Source of the DNA: Candidatus Electrothrix aarhusensis | GTDB lineage: Bacteria > Desulfobacterota > Desulfobulbia > Desulfobulbales > Desulfobulbaceae | DNA length: 58,653 nucleotides | Assembly (NCBI GenBank): GCA_004028505.1 | Contig: MTKO01000055.1 | Location: forward strand, 1 to 58,653 | Reading direction: 5' to 3' | Shown: piece by piece, positions 1 to 9,202 of the stretch | Layout of the letters: every line of letters starts with the position of its first letter | Numbering within the stretch: the first letter of the stretch is position 1 | Position numbers and translations under genes: made by a program | The notes under the pieces: model-generated | Database searches by the model: none | What the model was told of the DNA's origin: nothing | Seen by the model: the letters and a program-made list of their open reading frames with translations, nothing else

Positions 1-1
1 T

Positions 2-2527
2 GAGGTTATCGAAGCAAAGAAAGCTCAAGAAGCAGCATTAACAGAAGCCCAAATTCAGCTGAAAAACCTCACAGCAGAACGAGAAAATCTGACCGGAAAA
101 GTACATGAGCTCTCTGAGGCTATTAAGGCGCAAAAAGCCCAGAGTCAGGCCGAACTTGAAAAAGAAAAACTGGCACTCCATAATAACATTGCCCAACTTG
201 CCACGCAACTTGCAGGGAAAAAACAGGAGGTTGAGCAACAGGGAAATCTTCTTGTCGAAGCAGCCTCCCAGCTGACAGCCCTCCAGAGCACTAAAAAAAG
301 GTCGCAACTGAAGATTGAGGCCTTACTTAAGTACGGCCAAGAGAAAGAACGCTTGCTGGCTCCTTCCCAGGAACAGATTGCTACTCTGCAAAAACAGCTG
401 GAGGAAAAACAGCAGCAGCTTGCAGCCTCCCAGGAAAAACTGGAAGAAAGTTCTGCCCACGGAAAAGAGCTGGTTAATCAAGTTGCCAGCCTCACTGAAT
501 CAGCGGTTGTTCGCAACAAGGAAGCCGACAAGCTGAGTCAGGAGCTTGCCCAAGCAAAGACTGCAATAGAAAAACTGACCGGTGAGCTTACTGAGACCAA
601 AGCCACTCTGGAGATTGCAGAGAAAAATCTTGTTGCTGCCCAAGAAAAGGAACAGAGCTTGCAGCAAAGCCTTGTTGGCAAAGATGAAGAACTGACTGTA
701 ATTCGGGCTGAGGTCGAACGGTTGACAGCAGAGCTTGCTGAACAAAAAACCAAGCATGATGAGCTGACCCAGCAACAGGAACGCTTAGCGGCTGAACTTG
801 AAGCAGCAAAGACCAAAGAGACCGAGCTTGTCCAGCAGTTGGAAGCAAAAGTTGAAGAATTGACCGGAGCAACAACTGCTATTGCTGAGGCAAAGGCCTC
901 TCTTGCTGCTACCCAGGAAAAGGTCACTACTTTAGAAACGCAGCTTACTGAAAAGGAAGCTGCCCAGGCCGCTATCCAAGAAAAAGCCACGTCTCTGGAA
1001 GCACAAATTACTGACCTTCTCCCCTTACAGGAGCAAGTACAAGCGGCTCAGGAACAGGTTGCTACCCTGGAGGCGGAACTGGCAAATAAACAGGGTTTGC
1101 AGACCCAGTTGACAGCCGATCAAGAAAAAATAGCTGGGCTGGAAAGCCAACTTGCTGAGCTGCCTGTAACAGTTGATGAGTTCAACGCAATCCAGGAAAA
1201 GGTTACAACCCAAGCGGAACAACTGGCTGCTGAACAGGAAAAAGCCGCTGCTCTGGAAACACAGGTCGCAGAATTGCAGCAGGAAGCGGCAAAGGTCGCT
1301 GTGACCCAGGAAAAAATTGCGGACATGGAAACAAAGTTAGCTGAGACAGCCACTCAGGCGGAGCAGCTGATCACGGAACAGCAAAAAACCGCTGCCTTGG
1401 AAGCTAAGCTCGTCGAACTTCAGGCTGTCGAGCAGCAATCAGCAGCAACCCAGGAAAAAATTGCGGCTTTGACAGAAGAGCTGGAAAAGGCTCAAGCCAA
1501 GATTGCAGAGTTAACTGCTGCCGGGGAAGCGCAAGAAGAATTAGCTACCGAGCTTGCTACGGCCAAAGCACAACTTGCTGAATTGACTGCCTCCCAGGAA
1601 GGCGCAGTGAGTAAAACCACTGCCCTTGAGGAAGAGCTTAATATCTTGAAGGTAAGTCTAGCTGAAAAAGAACAGGCTCTAGCTGCTCAAACAGAAGCAC
1701 TGACCCAGAGCTTAGAAGAGCAGGCAGCAACAGTAGCGCAAGCAGAAGAAACACAAAAAAACGCTGAGCAAATGACTGCTGACCTGAAGAATTCGAAAGA
1801 AGAACTCACCAACTTACAGGAAAAGGTTAAAGAGCTGGAAGAAGAAATAGCGCGTTTAAAAAACAAGCTAGGCCAACAGACTGAGGCTGCCCAACAAGCT
1901 GCACAGGAGAGCGTACAGGCGGCGGCTATACAAGAGGCAGTACAGGAGGTGGTACCAGCTGAGGTTTCTCAAGCCCCTCAATCTTCTCAAGAGAATGTGG
2001 AACAGCAGGCCCCGATAGGGCAAGAAGAAGCACCGGGTGACAACCCGGCGGAGCAGGTCGCCCCCCCGGTTCAACAGGAAGTACAGGTTGAAGAAGCTGA
2101 GACGTCATCTGTTCAACCTGTTCAGCAGGACGCTCAGGAATCAGCGAGTTTGGATAATGATCATGATGGCAATGTCGATGCAACCATCATTCTCTCCGGG
2201 GTAAACTTCACTGTGGGTACAGCCGATCTGACTGCAGAGGCAGCAGCCAGCCTGCGAACAACTGCGGGTCTTTTGGAAAAACATGCCTCTGGGCAACGCT
2301 TCGAGGTTGCCGGGTACACCGACAGTATGGGGAGTCCGAGAAGGAATCAGCAGATATCCGAGCAACGGGCTGAGACAGTACGCAATTTCCTGATCAGACA
2401 AGGAATAAAGGCAGATCTCTTGATCAGTAAAGGATATGGTCAGGATAACCCCATTGCCGATAATGAAACTCGAGCAGGACGGGCCATGAATCGGCGGGTT
2501 GAGCTGCATCAGCTCACAGCAGAGTAA
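2..2527 (+). CDS. Coiled-coil protein with C-terminal OmpA-like peptidoglycan-binding domain (5' partial)
   Basis: The frame is open from base 2, so the start lies upstream; 841 residues are visible. About 620 residues are an Ala/Glu/Gln/Lys-rich coiled coil built of recurring units resembling TQEKIAALEAQL. A Gln/Val/Pro-rich linker follows, then an acidic DNDHDG stretch and an OmpA-like domain of about 110 residues with the GYTDSMG, NQQIS-RA and NRRVEL motifs, which keep the Asp and Arg that hold peptidoglycan in this family. The layout suggests an envelope tether: a long rod ending in a wall-binding head. N-terminal targeting cannot be judged. The gene ends before a bidirectional terminator shared with the convergent cbi operon. 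The long antisense frames here result from the repetitive composition. Confidence 0.85.
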   Translation, partial: EVIEAKKAQEAALTEAQIQLKNLTAERENLTGKVHELSEAIKAQKAQSQAELEKEKLALHNNIAQLATQLAGKKQEVEQQGNLLVEAASQLTALQSTKKRSQLKIEALLKYGQEKERLLAPSQEQIATLQKQLEEKQQQLAASQEKLEESSAHGKELVNQVASLTESAVVRNKEADKLSQELAQAKTAIEKLTGELTETKATLEIAEKNLVAAQEKEQSLQQSLVGKDEELTVIRAEVERLTAELAEQKTKHDELTQQQERLAAELEAAKTKETELVQQLEAKVEELTGATTAIAEAKASLAATQEKVTTLETQLTEKEAAQAAIQEKATSLEAQITDLLPLQEQVQAAQEQVATLEAELANKQGLQTQLTADQEKIAGLESQLAELPVTVDEFNAIQEKVTTQAEQLAAEQEKAAALETQVAELQQEAAKVAVTQEKIADMETKLAETATQAEQLITEQQKTAALEAKLVELQAVEQQSAATQEKIAALTEELEKAQAKIAELTAAGEAQEELATELATAKAQLAELTASQEGAVSKTTALEEELNILKVSLAEKEQALAAQTEALTQSLEEQAATVAQAEETQKNAEQMTADLKNSKEELTNLQEKVKELEEEIARLKNKLGQQTEAAQQAAQESVQAAAIQEAVQEVVPAEVSQAPQSSQENVEQQAPIGQEEAPGDNPAEQVAPPVQQEVQVEEAETSSVQPVQQDAQESASLDNDHDGNVDATIILSGVNFTVGTADLTAEAAASLRTTAGLLEKHASGQRFEVAGYTDSMGSPRRNQQISEQRAETVRNFLIRQGIKADLLISKGYGQDNPIADNETRAGRAMNRRVELHQLTAE

Positions 2528-2594
2528 TTTCTATGATTCTGTGAGGTACCCCTGGTTTTGCCGGGGGATACTTACTTTTCTCATCTCTCTTCAT

Positions 2595-2632
2595 AAAAAG
2601 CTCGGTGCTCATTGCGCCGGGCTTTTTTTTTG
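2595..2632. terminator. Bidirectional rho-independent terminator
   Basis: A 14-bp stem (AAAAAGCTCGGTGC paired with GCGCCGGGCTTTTT, two G-T wobbles) with a TCATT loop is flanked by A and T runs. It lies between convergent genes and can end transcription from both sides. Confidence 0.85.
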
Positions 2633-2646
2633 GAATCGGAAGAATC

Positions 2647-3420
2647 CTACGTGCTGCGGCTCCGATACTCATGACTAAAGCTCGCATCATAGAGCTTCGA
2701 GACCGCAGTAGGATCATCAGATAAGGCCCGGCCCACCACAATCATAGCGGTTTTGCGAATAGCGGAGGCCTTGATCTTGTCGGCAATATCAGCTAGGGTC
2801 CCCTGCACAATCTGCTGATCCGGCCAAGAGGCCTTTTCCACCACTGCGATGGGGGTGTCTTTCGGGTATCCGCCTGCTGTCAGCTCGCCCACCACCGTAG
2901 CCATCATCGAGACCGAGAGAAAGATACACATGGAGGCTTGGATCGCAGCCAGCTTGCGCAGAGATTCCTGTTCCGGCACAGGAGTACGACCTGCCTGCCG
3001 GGTAAAGATCACGGTTTGGGTGACCTCGGGCACAGTGAGTTCCGCCTGCAAGGCCGCAGCCGCAGCAAGGGCAGAGCTGACGCCGGGCACCACCTCATAA
3101 GGAATATCCTTCGCATCTAGGCGCTGCATCTGTTCCCGGATGGCCCCATAAATAGCCGGATCACCGGTATGGAGGCGCACAGCCTTTTTGCCTGCCTGCG
3201 AAGTCGCAATCAACACGGAAAGCACCTCATCCAGCGTCATGCCAGCAGAATCATGAATTTCCGCCTGCACCTTATCCAGCAGGGCCGGATTAACCAGGCT
3301 GCCAGCATAAACAATGACATCAGCCTCATCCAGTAAACGCCTGCCCTTGAGGGTGATTAGTTCGGGATCGCCGGGGCCAGCCCCAAGAAAGACAACTGGT
3401 GTACCAATGGGTGTACTCAT
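2647..3420 (-). CDS. cbiF: Precorrin-4 / cobalt-precorrin-4 C11-methyltransferase
   Basis: A 257-residue SAM-dependent methyltransferase of corrin-ring synthesis that methylates C11 of (cobalt-)precorrin-4. The family GAGPGDPELIT loop is at residues 13-23 and the HTGDPAIYG loop near residue 84; length is usual for CbiF/CobM. It is the last gene of a minus-strand cbiET-cbiL-cbiF run and its start overlaps the cbiL stop by 4 bases, which suggests translational coupling. The name cbiF rather than cobM follows the fused cbiET next door and is an inference. The last residues are a Ser/Arg-rich tail just before the shared terminator. Confidence 0.92.
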   Translation of the reverse strand: MSTPIGTPVVFLGAGPGDPELITLKGRRLLDEADVIVYAGSLVNPALLDKVQAEIHDSAGMTLDEVLSVLIATSQAGKKAVRLHTGDPAIYGAIREQMQRLDAKDIPYEVVPGVSSALAAAAALQAELTVPEVTQTVIFTRQAGRTPVPEQESLRKLAAIQASMCIFLSVSMMATVVGELTAGGYPKDTPIAVVEKASWPDQQIVQGTLADIADKIKASAIRKTAMIVVGRALSDDPTAVSKLYDASFSHEYRSRST

Positions 3421-4190
3421 GATACGGCCTTATTTATTTGTTTTTTGCGGATCAGCAGGGTGGAGAAATAATGAAGATCCTTGCCTGCCGCTTCCCTGAT
3501 ATCCGTATAGATGCGTTGGCTGTCCATGCCGCAACGTTCCAGCACCACCGCCTTATCGGTCAGGCCTAACTCGTCCAGCAACTCGATGACCGCAGGTAAA
3601 CGGCGAAAAACCTTCATCAGGACAACCGTATCAGCGGTCAATAAAATATCCCGCAAACGCGTATCATCAAAGGCGGCAGGCACCACGGAAAGCACATCAT
3701 CACCTAGACCCAGAGGGGCATGGAGCTGGGCTGAACAGGCCGCCATCGCTGTGATGCCGGGAATGATCGTTACCGGTAATTCTCGGCACGATTCCAGAAG
3801 CATCTCCTGAAGAGTATTCAGCAGATAAAAGGAGGTAGAGTAAAGGCCCGGATCACCCAGCGTCGGGAAGGCCACGTCCTCGCCCTGATCAAGACGAGCT
3901 AACACAATTCTGGCTGCATCCTGCCAACCCTGCTGTACCTCTGGATCATGATCCTGCTCCAGGCGGATTTTCTTCATCGGGAAGCGAACTTCCAGAACCT
4001 CCTTGTCGACAGATCCCACCATAGCTAAGACGATCTGGAGGGCAGAGCTGGCTCCGTTTTCCCGTGCCTTGGGCACCACCCAGACCTTGGTCTGCTCAAG
4101 AACCCGCACTGCCTTGCAGGTCATGAGCTCTGGATCTCCGGGCCCGACGCCGACAAGATAAAGTCGCCCCTGCTGTTTTCCTTGTTTCAT
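3417..4190 (-). CDS. cbiL: Precorrin-2 / cobalt-factor II C20-methyltransferase
   Basis: A 257-residue SAM-dependent tetrapyrrole methyltransferase that methylates C20 of (cobalt-)precorrin-2. The N-terminal YLVGVGPGDPELMT loop and the later TLGDPGLYST and IPGITAMAACSA segments are typical of CobI/CbiL. Both ends overlap their neighbours by 4 bases (ATGA), so cbiET, cbiL and cbiF are likely one coupled transcript. Two B12-binding radical SAM proteins encoded in this window are plausible users of the cofactor, though that link is inference. Confidence 0.92.
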   Translation of the reverse strand: MKQGKQQGRLYLVGVGPGDPELMTCKAVRVLEQTKVWVVPKARENGASSALQIVLAMVGSVDKEVLEVRFPMKKIRLEQDHDPEVQQGWQDAARIVLARLDQGEDVAFPTLGDPGLYSTSFYLLNTLQEMLLESCRELPVTIIPGITAMAACSAQLHAPLGLGDDVLSVVPAAFDDTRLRDILLTADTVVLMKVFRRLPAVIELLDELGLTDKAVVLERCGMDSQRIYTDIREAAGKDLHYFSTLLIRKKQINKAVS

Positions 4191-5437
4191 TTTCTTCCGG
4201 TAATAATGGTAATGGGATTCAGCAGAATGCCCGGCTCCCCGTAATTGGTATAGCGTATTTCTTCACGGGTGACAGCCACAGTGCGTGAATCCACCTCCAG
4301 TCCGTTGGATGCCATCAGCAAGGGGGCCTGCTCCGCTGTATTTTTTAGCACGGCACTGGCCACCATCCTGCCCGTAGCGGTCAAGTGCTCAGCACAGTAA
4401 GGAATAATCTCTGCCAACAATCCTTTGCTGCCGCCTATAAAGACTCGATCAGGGGCAGGCAGGTCAGTAAAGGCATCAGGAGCTTGTCCGCAAATAAGCT
4501 TGATATTATAGAGATTATAACGAAGGATATTAGCCCGAATATTCTCCTGTCCCTCTTCTTTCTGTTCAATAATATAAATGGTCAGATCTGGGCAAAGTCG
4601 GGCAGCCTCTACAGAAACAGAACCAGAGCCCCCACCCACATCCCACAGCACCCCGGTTTTAGGCAAGCGCAGGCGATGCAGAATCACAGCGCGGATCTCA
4701 TCCTTAGTGATCAGACCCCGTGAATGCTCAATCTCGTCTTCCTGAAGCCCAAAAACAAACCCGGTGTCGGAATCTTCAGCTGCCCCCTCCTCCTCCCCTG
4801 CTCGTTTCTGTTCAATCAGCATCATATTGAGCGGGGAAAATTTCTGTTTGGCAACGTCTGACAAGGTGCCGCTACATAGACGCTCATCCTTGAGCCCGAG
4901 GTTTTCCGCGATCCGTATCCGTGTTCTTTTTATCCGGGCAGTGTCATGGTGCTCTTCCAAAACCGTCAGCAACTCTTTGGCAATACGGTCCGGAGTGTTG
5001 CGATGGTCGGTAAAAAGCATAACTTTGGGCTTACTCAGAATTCTCCCAGCGATATCGCCTGGGGAACGACCGTGCAGGCTGATCAGGGGGAGATCATCCC
5101 AGGCTAGCTTGAAACGGGTGCAGGCCAGCTGCACAGCAGACAGGGCCGGGTGAATATGAATCCGTTCAGGACCAAAACGTTCCAACAGAGTGCGACCGAT
5201 GCCGAAAAAGAGCGGATCACCAGATGCCAGGATGGCAACATCACCCTCGTTAAGGGCCACCGCCAGTTCAAATACCATCTCTTCCACCGGGGTAATGGGA
5301 ATTTTATGTATTCTCATTCCCTTGAGCAAAGCCTGATGCCGTGATGAAATCACCACTGCGCTGCATGTTCTAATCTTTCGCAGCTGCTCTTTGGGCAGCT
5401 CTTCACCGCTGACACCGAATATGAAAACTTCAGACAT
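4187..5437 (-). CDS. cbiET: Fused precorrin-6Y C5,15-methyltransferase (decarboxylating), CbiE-CbiT
   Basis: A 416-residue fusion. Residues 1 to about 205 are the CbiE methyltransferase, with ASGDPLFFGIG at 71-81. Residues about 235-416 are the CbiT class I methyltransferase/decarboxylase, with the SAM motif DVGGGSGSV at 266-274. The fusion corresponds to CobL and carries out C5 and C15 methylation plus C12 acetate decarboxylation. An Ala/Glu/Asp-rich linker near residue 215 joins the halves. The ATG at 5437 has an AGAAAGG ribosome site just upstream. It is the first gene of the cbi run; no cobalamin riboswitch was recognised upstream. Confidence 0.93.
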   Translation of the reverse strand: MSEVFIFGVSGEELPKEQLRKIRTCSAVVISSRHQALLKGMRIHKIPITPVEEMVFELAVALNEGDVAILASGDPLFFGIGRTLLERFGPERIHIHPALSAVQLACTRFKLAWDDLPLISLHGRSPGDIAGRILSKPKVMLFTDHRNTPDRIAKELLTVLEEHHDTARIKRTRIRIAENLGLKDERLCSGTLSDVAKQKFSPLNMMLIEQKRAGEEEGAAEDSDTGFVFGLQEDEIEHSRGLITKDEIRAVILHRLRLPKTGVLWDVGGGSGSVSVEAARLCPDLTIYIIEQKEEGQENIRANILRYNLYNIKLICGQAPDAFTDLPAPDRVFIGGSKGLLAEIIPYCAEHLTATGRMVASAVLKNTAEQAPLLMASNGLEVDSRTVAVTREEIRYTNYGEPGILLNPITIITGRK

Positions 5438-5832
5438 CCTTTCTCACTCCGTCCTCCGAGGTTCGTGGCCCTTGAACTCCTGCACAACCCTTTTTTTATC
5501 TTCTGGAATACAATATAAGGGGCACAGTATAGAGGAAAAGCACTCTTTTGTCATTAAGTTCTGTTGGATGAACCTGTCCTCGTCCGAGAGAAATACGCGC
5601 CCCTTGCAAAAAGAAACGAGTCCGGCGGCGTAGTCTTCTTTTGGGTGCCATTCCTTGCCCTTGTCTTTCTATTACTTGCGTATTGGAGAATTTAGAGTAT
5701 CTTGAATCATCAACCTGATACAATGTTTAAGGCAAGATCTCAGGCAATATGCGACACAAAAATGTACATCTTGTGCTAGAAGCAAAAAATATTTAGAATA
5801 AAATTATATATTTTCAAGTCACTTTTTACATC
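5438..5832. other. Divergent intergenic region between the cbi and polysaccharide operons
   Basis: This 395-base gap separates cbiET (leftward) from the polysaccharide locus (rightward). The right half is AT-rich and holds one promoter-like pair (5771-5799). Short frames in the left half lack coding signs. No riboswitch fold or terminator was recognised by eye. Confidence 0.5.
5771..5799 (+). promoter_or_regulatory. Candidate sigma-70 promoter of the polysaccharide locus
   Basis: TTGTGC and TAGAAT are separated by 17 bases, followed by an AT-rich stretch and the first gene at 5833. The boxes are imperfect and no start-site data exist, so this is a candidate only. No clear Shine-Dalgarno site precedes the ATG at 5833. 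Confidence 0.35.
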
Positions 5833-6630
5833 ATGCTAAAATATCTTTCTTTTTTTTTCACACTTATTTTTCTCGTTATATCCTCTCTTACTCTTCAGTC
5901 CTGCTCCACCACCGAGGTGAGCAACAAAAGCTACACCATCCCGTTACATCAATCTAAAGCCACCTCCTTCCCTACAGCGGTTGAGCCAGAAGAAATCAAA
6001 CTCGCCCCTGGTGATGTTTTGATGATCAGCGTATGGGGACAGGACGCTTTAACCAAAGAGGTAACCTTGGACTCAACGGGAAATATATACTATCCATTTA
6101 TCGGGAAAATTAAAGCTTCAGGGCAGACGATTGCAGAAGTACAAGCTGAGATGAAAGAAAAATTATCTCACTACTACAACACCCCTGAGTTAACAATCAT
6201 TCCGCAGAATCTTGCCGGGCAGCAGTATTATGTCCTCGGTGAAGTAAGCAAACCTGGGAATTTTCCTATAACATCGCAACTCAATATTATCAGCGCAATA
6301 TCTTCGGCAGGAGGCCCAAACAACGATGCCGGAGAAACTGTTCTTCTTTTGCGAAAAGAGAAAGACAACCTCCTCGTAGCCGGCATACCTATTCAGTATG
6401 CTGATGTAACAGAAGAAAATATTTCATCAATGACAATGACAGTTCGAGCAGGTGATATTCTCTACATGCCCCCTTCTCGCATCGCAAATATTGAAAATTT
6501 CATGACTCGACTTAATAGCATCCTTGCCCCGGTCCTTTCCATAGAACGCGCCATTATATTCTGGCCGCAACTTGTTGATGCCCTTGAAGGAGCATCAGAA
6601 GAAACACAGTTTGTTATCCCATTGCAGTAG
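5833..6630 (+). CDS. Wza-like polysaccharide export lipoprotein
   Basis: A 265-residue outer-membrane polysaccharide export protein. A hydrophobic signal ends in the lipobox LQSC with the lipidated Cys at residue 24. The poly-export domain starts near residue 55 (APGDVLMISVWGQ), followed by an SLBB-type domain (YYVLGEVSKPGNFP) near residues 137-200. Proteins of this family form the periplasmic and outer-membrane channel of Wzx/Wzy-dependent export. It opens the plus-strand locus and is followed 33 bases later by a flippase gene. The short C-terminal tail after the last SLBB part lacks an obvious outer-membrane helix. Confidence 0.9.
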   Translation: MLKYLSFFFTLIFLVISSLTLQSCSTTEVSNKSYTIPLHQSKATSFPTAVEPEEIKLAPGDVLMISVWGQDALTKEVTLDSTGNIYYPFIGKIKASGQTIAEVQAEMKEKLSHYYNTPELTIIPQNLAGQQYYVLGEVSKPGNFPITSQLNIISAISSAGGPNNDAGETVLLLRKEKDNLLVAGIPIQYADVTEENISSMTMTVRAGDILYMPPSRIANIENFMTRLNSILAPVLSIERAIIFWPQLVDALEGASEETQFVIPLQ

Positions 6631-6663
6631 CGACGAAAATCTTGACCCATCGAACCCGCTGCT

Positions 6664-8124
6664 ATGAAACATGGTGATTTAAAAAGAGTCCCCCGGAACT
6701 CCGCCTTGCTCTTCAGCTCAAGATTAATTGATATGGCGGCGGTGGTTCTCACCAATGTGGTCATAGCAAGGTCTCTCGGCGCTGCTTCCTTTGGCCAATA
6801 TTCCTTTATATCGGCCTACGTGGTGTCCATTACCATGCTTTCCTATTTCGGGCTGGACAACCTGACAATGCGTAATATTGCCAGGCATGCTGACAAAGCT
6901 CCGCAGTATCTGGGTACTGTCATCGTGGCCCGTTGGATTCTCTCAGGACTGGCTGCACTCCTCATCCTGGCCGGTCTTCCTTTCATAGGTCTTGAACAAA
7001 AATTTCTTCCGGCCCTCAGTTTACTGACTGTCTCGGAAATCATCGGTGCCTTCGTAACTGTCCAGACAGCAGTTTTTAAGGCCAGGGAGCAAATGAAGTA
7101 TGATGTCTACATTACAATACTCTGGCGTCTTACCAGCCTCATACTCATTTCACTGGGTGCTTATCGTGGTTTCGGGATTACAGGGCTATGCACGATATTT
7201 TTAACAGCCAACCTCACTCGAGCCCTGTTCGCTGTCTGGATAACCAGAACCAAATTTTTCAAACCGGATTTCAGCGAAGTGAACCTGATGCTCAGGGGGA
7301 TATTCAAGGATGCCGCCGTGCTGGGTGCCGCCATGCTCATCACCAACTGGCTATTTCGTTCGGCACAGCTGGCGATTAAGTTCCTGCTAGGCCCTGAACC
7401 GGTGGCCTATTTTCAAGTTTCTTATGCCATTATCCTTCAGGTGAGTACGGTAGCCCTGTCGATCATGCTGGCCCTCTTTCCGGTGATTTCCAGAAAAGCC
7501 CGTCCAGATCAAGAGAGTTTGCGCAGAATAAGCGAGATTTATACGGGGGTGTCAAAGCTGCTTATTTGTCTAGGCCTTGTCTTCTCGGCTGGCCTGATGC
7601 TCCTGTCGAGACCAATCATCCTTACGCTTTTCGGACCAGAATATCTTCAGGCCGTAGAAATTTTTAGAATTTTACTTACCGCACTTGTCCCTATTTTTAT
7701 TTATTCTCTTCATGCATTACTCTTTGTTGCCTACAACAAGCAGTACTACATTATTATAAGCCGGGGTATAAGCTTCATCTTGGTGTGCGGCCTCTATTTT
7801 CTGTTCATTCCTCGATTTGGGGCAATAGGAGCAGCATGTGCCTATGTTATCGTCTCCATACTGATCGGCTTGGCAGAAGCCCTATTGCTCAAGTATCGGG
7901 TACTTCATTCTGTAACACCGCCGCTGAGGATGTATTTCCTAAATATATTTCTGTCCGCAAGTCTGGCCGCAACTCTTATCTTTGAATATTCATTGCTCTT
8001 ACGAATGATTTTGCTGCTTTTTGTTTTGAGTACAGTATTATTGCAGCTGAAAAAAAATTATGCTATCTTCATACGCTATCGTCAAAGGGCAGCGCAGGCT
8101 GCTCCATGCGTGAAATATATTTGA
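6664..8124 (+). CDS. Wzx-like polysaccharide flippase (MOP superfamily)
   Basis: A 486-residue integral membrane protein with about 12-14 hydrophobic helices and the family N-terminal pattern (RNSALLFSSRLIDMAA, then GAASFGQYSFISAYV). Members flip undecaprenyl-linked repeat units from the cytoplasmic to the periplasmic side of the inner membrane. It lies between the Wza-like lipoprotein and an acyltransferase gene, in keeping with a Wzx/Wzy locus. No gene symbol is given because Wzx proteins are too diverse to assign a substrate. Confidence 0.88.
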   Translation: MKHGDLKRVPRNSALLFSSRLIDMAAVVLTNVVIARSLGAASFGQYSFISAYVVSITMLSYFGLDNLTMRNIARHADKAPQYLGTVIVARWILSGLAALLILAGLPFIGLEQKFLPALSLLTVSEIIGAFVTVQTAVFKAREQMKYDVYITILWRLTSLILISLGAYRGFGITGLCTIFLTANLTRALFAVWITRTKFFKPDFSEVNLMLRGIFKDAAVLGAAMLITNWLFRSAQLAIKFLLGPEPVAYFQVSYAIILQVSTVALSIMLALFPVISRKARPDQESLRRISEIYTGVSKLLICLGLVFSAGLMLLSRPIILTLFGPEYLQAVEIFRILLTALVPIFIYSLHALLFVAYNKQYYIIISRGISFILVCGLYFLFIPRFGAIGAACAYVIVSILIGLAEALLLKYRVLHSVTPPLRMYFLNIFLSASLAATLIFEYSLLLRMILLLFVLSTVLLQLKKNYAIFIRYRQRAAQAAPCVKYI

Positions 8125-8150
8125 AAACGAATAGATAGCCAAGGAGGAAC

Positions 8151-8192
8151 ATGCATATTTTTCCGCCTGACTTCCTTCAATCATCGCAATAA
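8151..8192 (+). CDS. Possible 13-codon leader ORF
   Basis: A textbook Shine-Dalgarno AAGGAGG sits 5 bases before an ATG that opens a 13-residue frame (MHIFPPDFLQSSQ) and then stops, about 55 bases before the GTG start of the acyltransferase. The strong ribosome site on such a short frame is odd. It could be a leader peptide or the remnant of a longer start region; the evidence is thin. Confidence 0.25.
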   Translation: MHIFPPDFLQSSQ

Positions 8193-8246
8193 CAGATTGC
8201 TCCCTTCTATGGATATTTCAAAAAATGAACTTTCAAGAGATGAAGT

Positions 8247-9202
8247 GTGATTAACTTTTTGATTTTATCCTTAAAAGATATAATCAGGTGGATGTATTGG
8301 GGGCCGATTCGTATTCTAGTAAAAATCATTCCCAGAGAATTGAGCTACCGGCTGATTTGGTTTGTCGGACTCTGCGCTTATTTCATGAGCAGGGGCAAGG
8401 CAGACCGGTTACGCAGCTGGATGGAACAGGTGAACGAAAAACCCGTTTCCCGTAGTCAAGTGATTGATGTTTTTGTCCATTATTACCGGAGTTCACTGGA
8501 TACGCTACTGTACGACGCCTTGTCTTCTGAGAATATCGATCAATTTATCCGTTATGAGGGGCTGGATAATTTGAACAAGGCGTTGCAAAAAGAGAAAGGC
8601 GTTATCTTGCTCCACCCTCATTTCGGCAATGAAGAATGCCTTATGCCTGCCATAGGTCATAAAGGATTCACAGTGAGCCAGATCGCTAGCCGCTGGGAAC
8701 CCGACTCTTTGCCTGGGCGACTCTTGGCCTTGTCCAACCGTATCCGCCGACACGCTTGGCGAATGCGTATCAGCACACGAGAAAATTTACCTGTCGGCTT
8801 TGTGTATATTGATGAAGGGATACGCAATATCTATCGTTTGCTGCGACGCAACGAGGTTCTTCTGCTCGCTCTGGACGGTAGGGAAGGAGTCAGCTGGCAG
8901 GAAATCCCCTTCCTTGGTATGACTGCCGAGATCTCACCTGGCCGATGAAAATAGCCAGATCTACCGGTGCTGTCGTGCTGCCCACTGTGATCGTAAGAAC
9001 CGGGCGTTACCGCCACACCGTCCATATCGGGCAACCCGTCAAGCTTTCCGAGCAGCTCGATAATGTGGAGGAAGCCATCCGCGCTGACACAATCACCGCA
9101 TTGCAGGCCGTGGAACCCTATATAAAAAAACATCCGTCACAGTATGCTAAGTTCATATTGCTTGATATAAAATTATTCAAAGAGGAAAAGGTACAATCAT
9201 GA
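8247..9202 (+). pseudogene. LpxL/HtrB-like lipid acyltransferase, interrupted by a one-base frameshift
   Basis: Two frames, 8247-8948 and 8945-9202, read as one acyltransferase of about 318 residues. The first holds the HX4E active-site motif (HFGNEE) and ends in TAEISPG; the second resumes at once with MKIARSTGAVVLP, the usual continuation in LpxL-like enzymes. One extra base in GGCCGA near 8941-8944 restores Pro-Met-Lys. Such enzymes move acyl chains to lipid A or related glycolipids at the inner membrane. The start is a GTG at 8247. The stop TGA and the ATG of the second frame overlap, which mimics translational coupling, but domain continuity favours a sequencing error or a recent mutation. 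The downstream radical SAM gene overlaps the end by 4 bases. Confidence 0.8.

Noticed and set aside
538-990. A 150-codon minus-strand frame, and several like it, inside the coiled-coil gene
   Set aside because: They are Ser/Ala/Val-rich mirror images of a repetitive Glu/Ala/Gln coding strand, with no ribosome site or family likeness.
5496-5723. A 75-codon minus-strand frame upstream of cbiET
   Set aside because: It is Arg-rich and low in complexity, without ribosome site or domain, in a likely promoter region.
5438-5832. A cobalamin riboswitch upstream of cbiET
   Set aside because: No B12-box-like sequence or matching fold was found by eye in the upstream region.
8941-8950. Programmed -1 frameshifting as a general explanation for the broken genes
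   Set aside because: Most of the sites lack a slippery heptamer and a downstream fold that could be seen, and they lie in unrelated genes; a sequence error is simpler.
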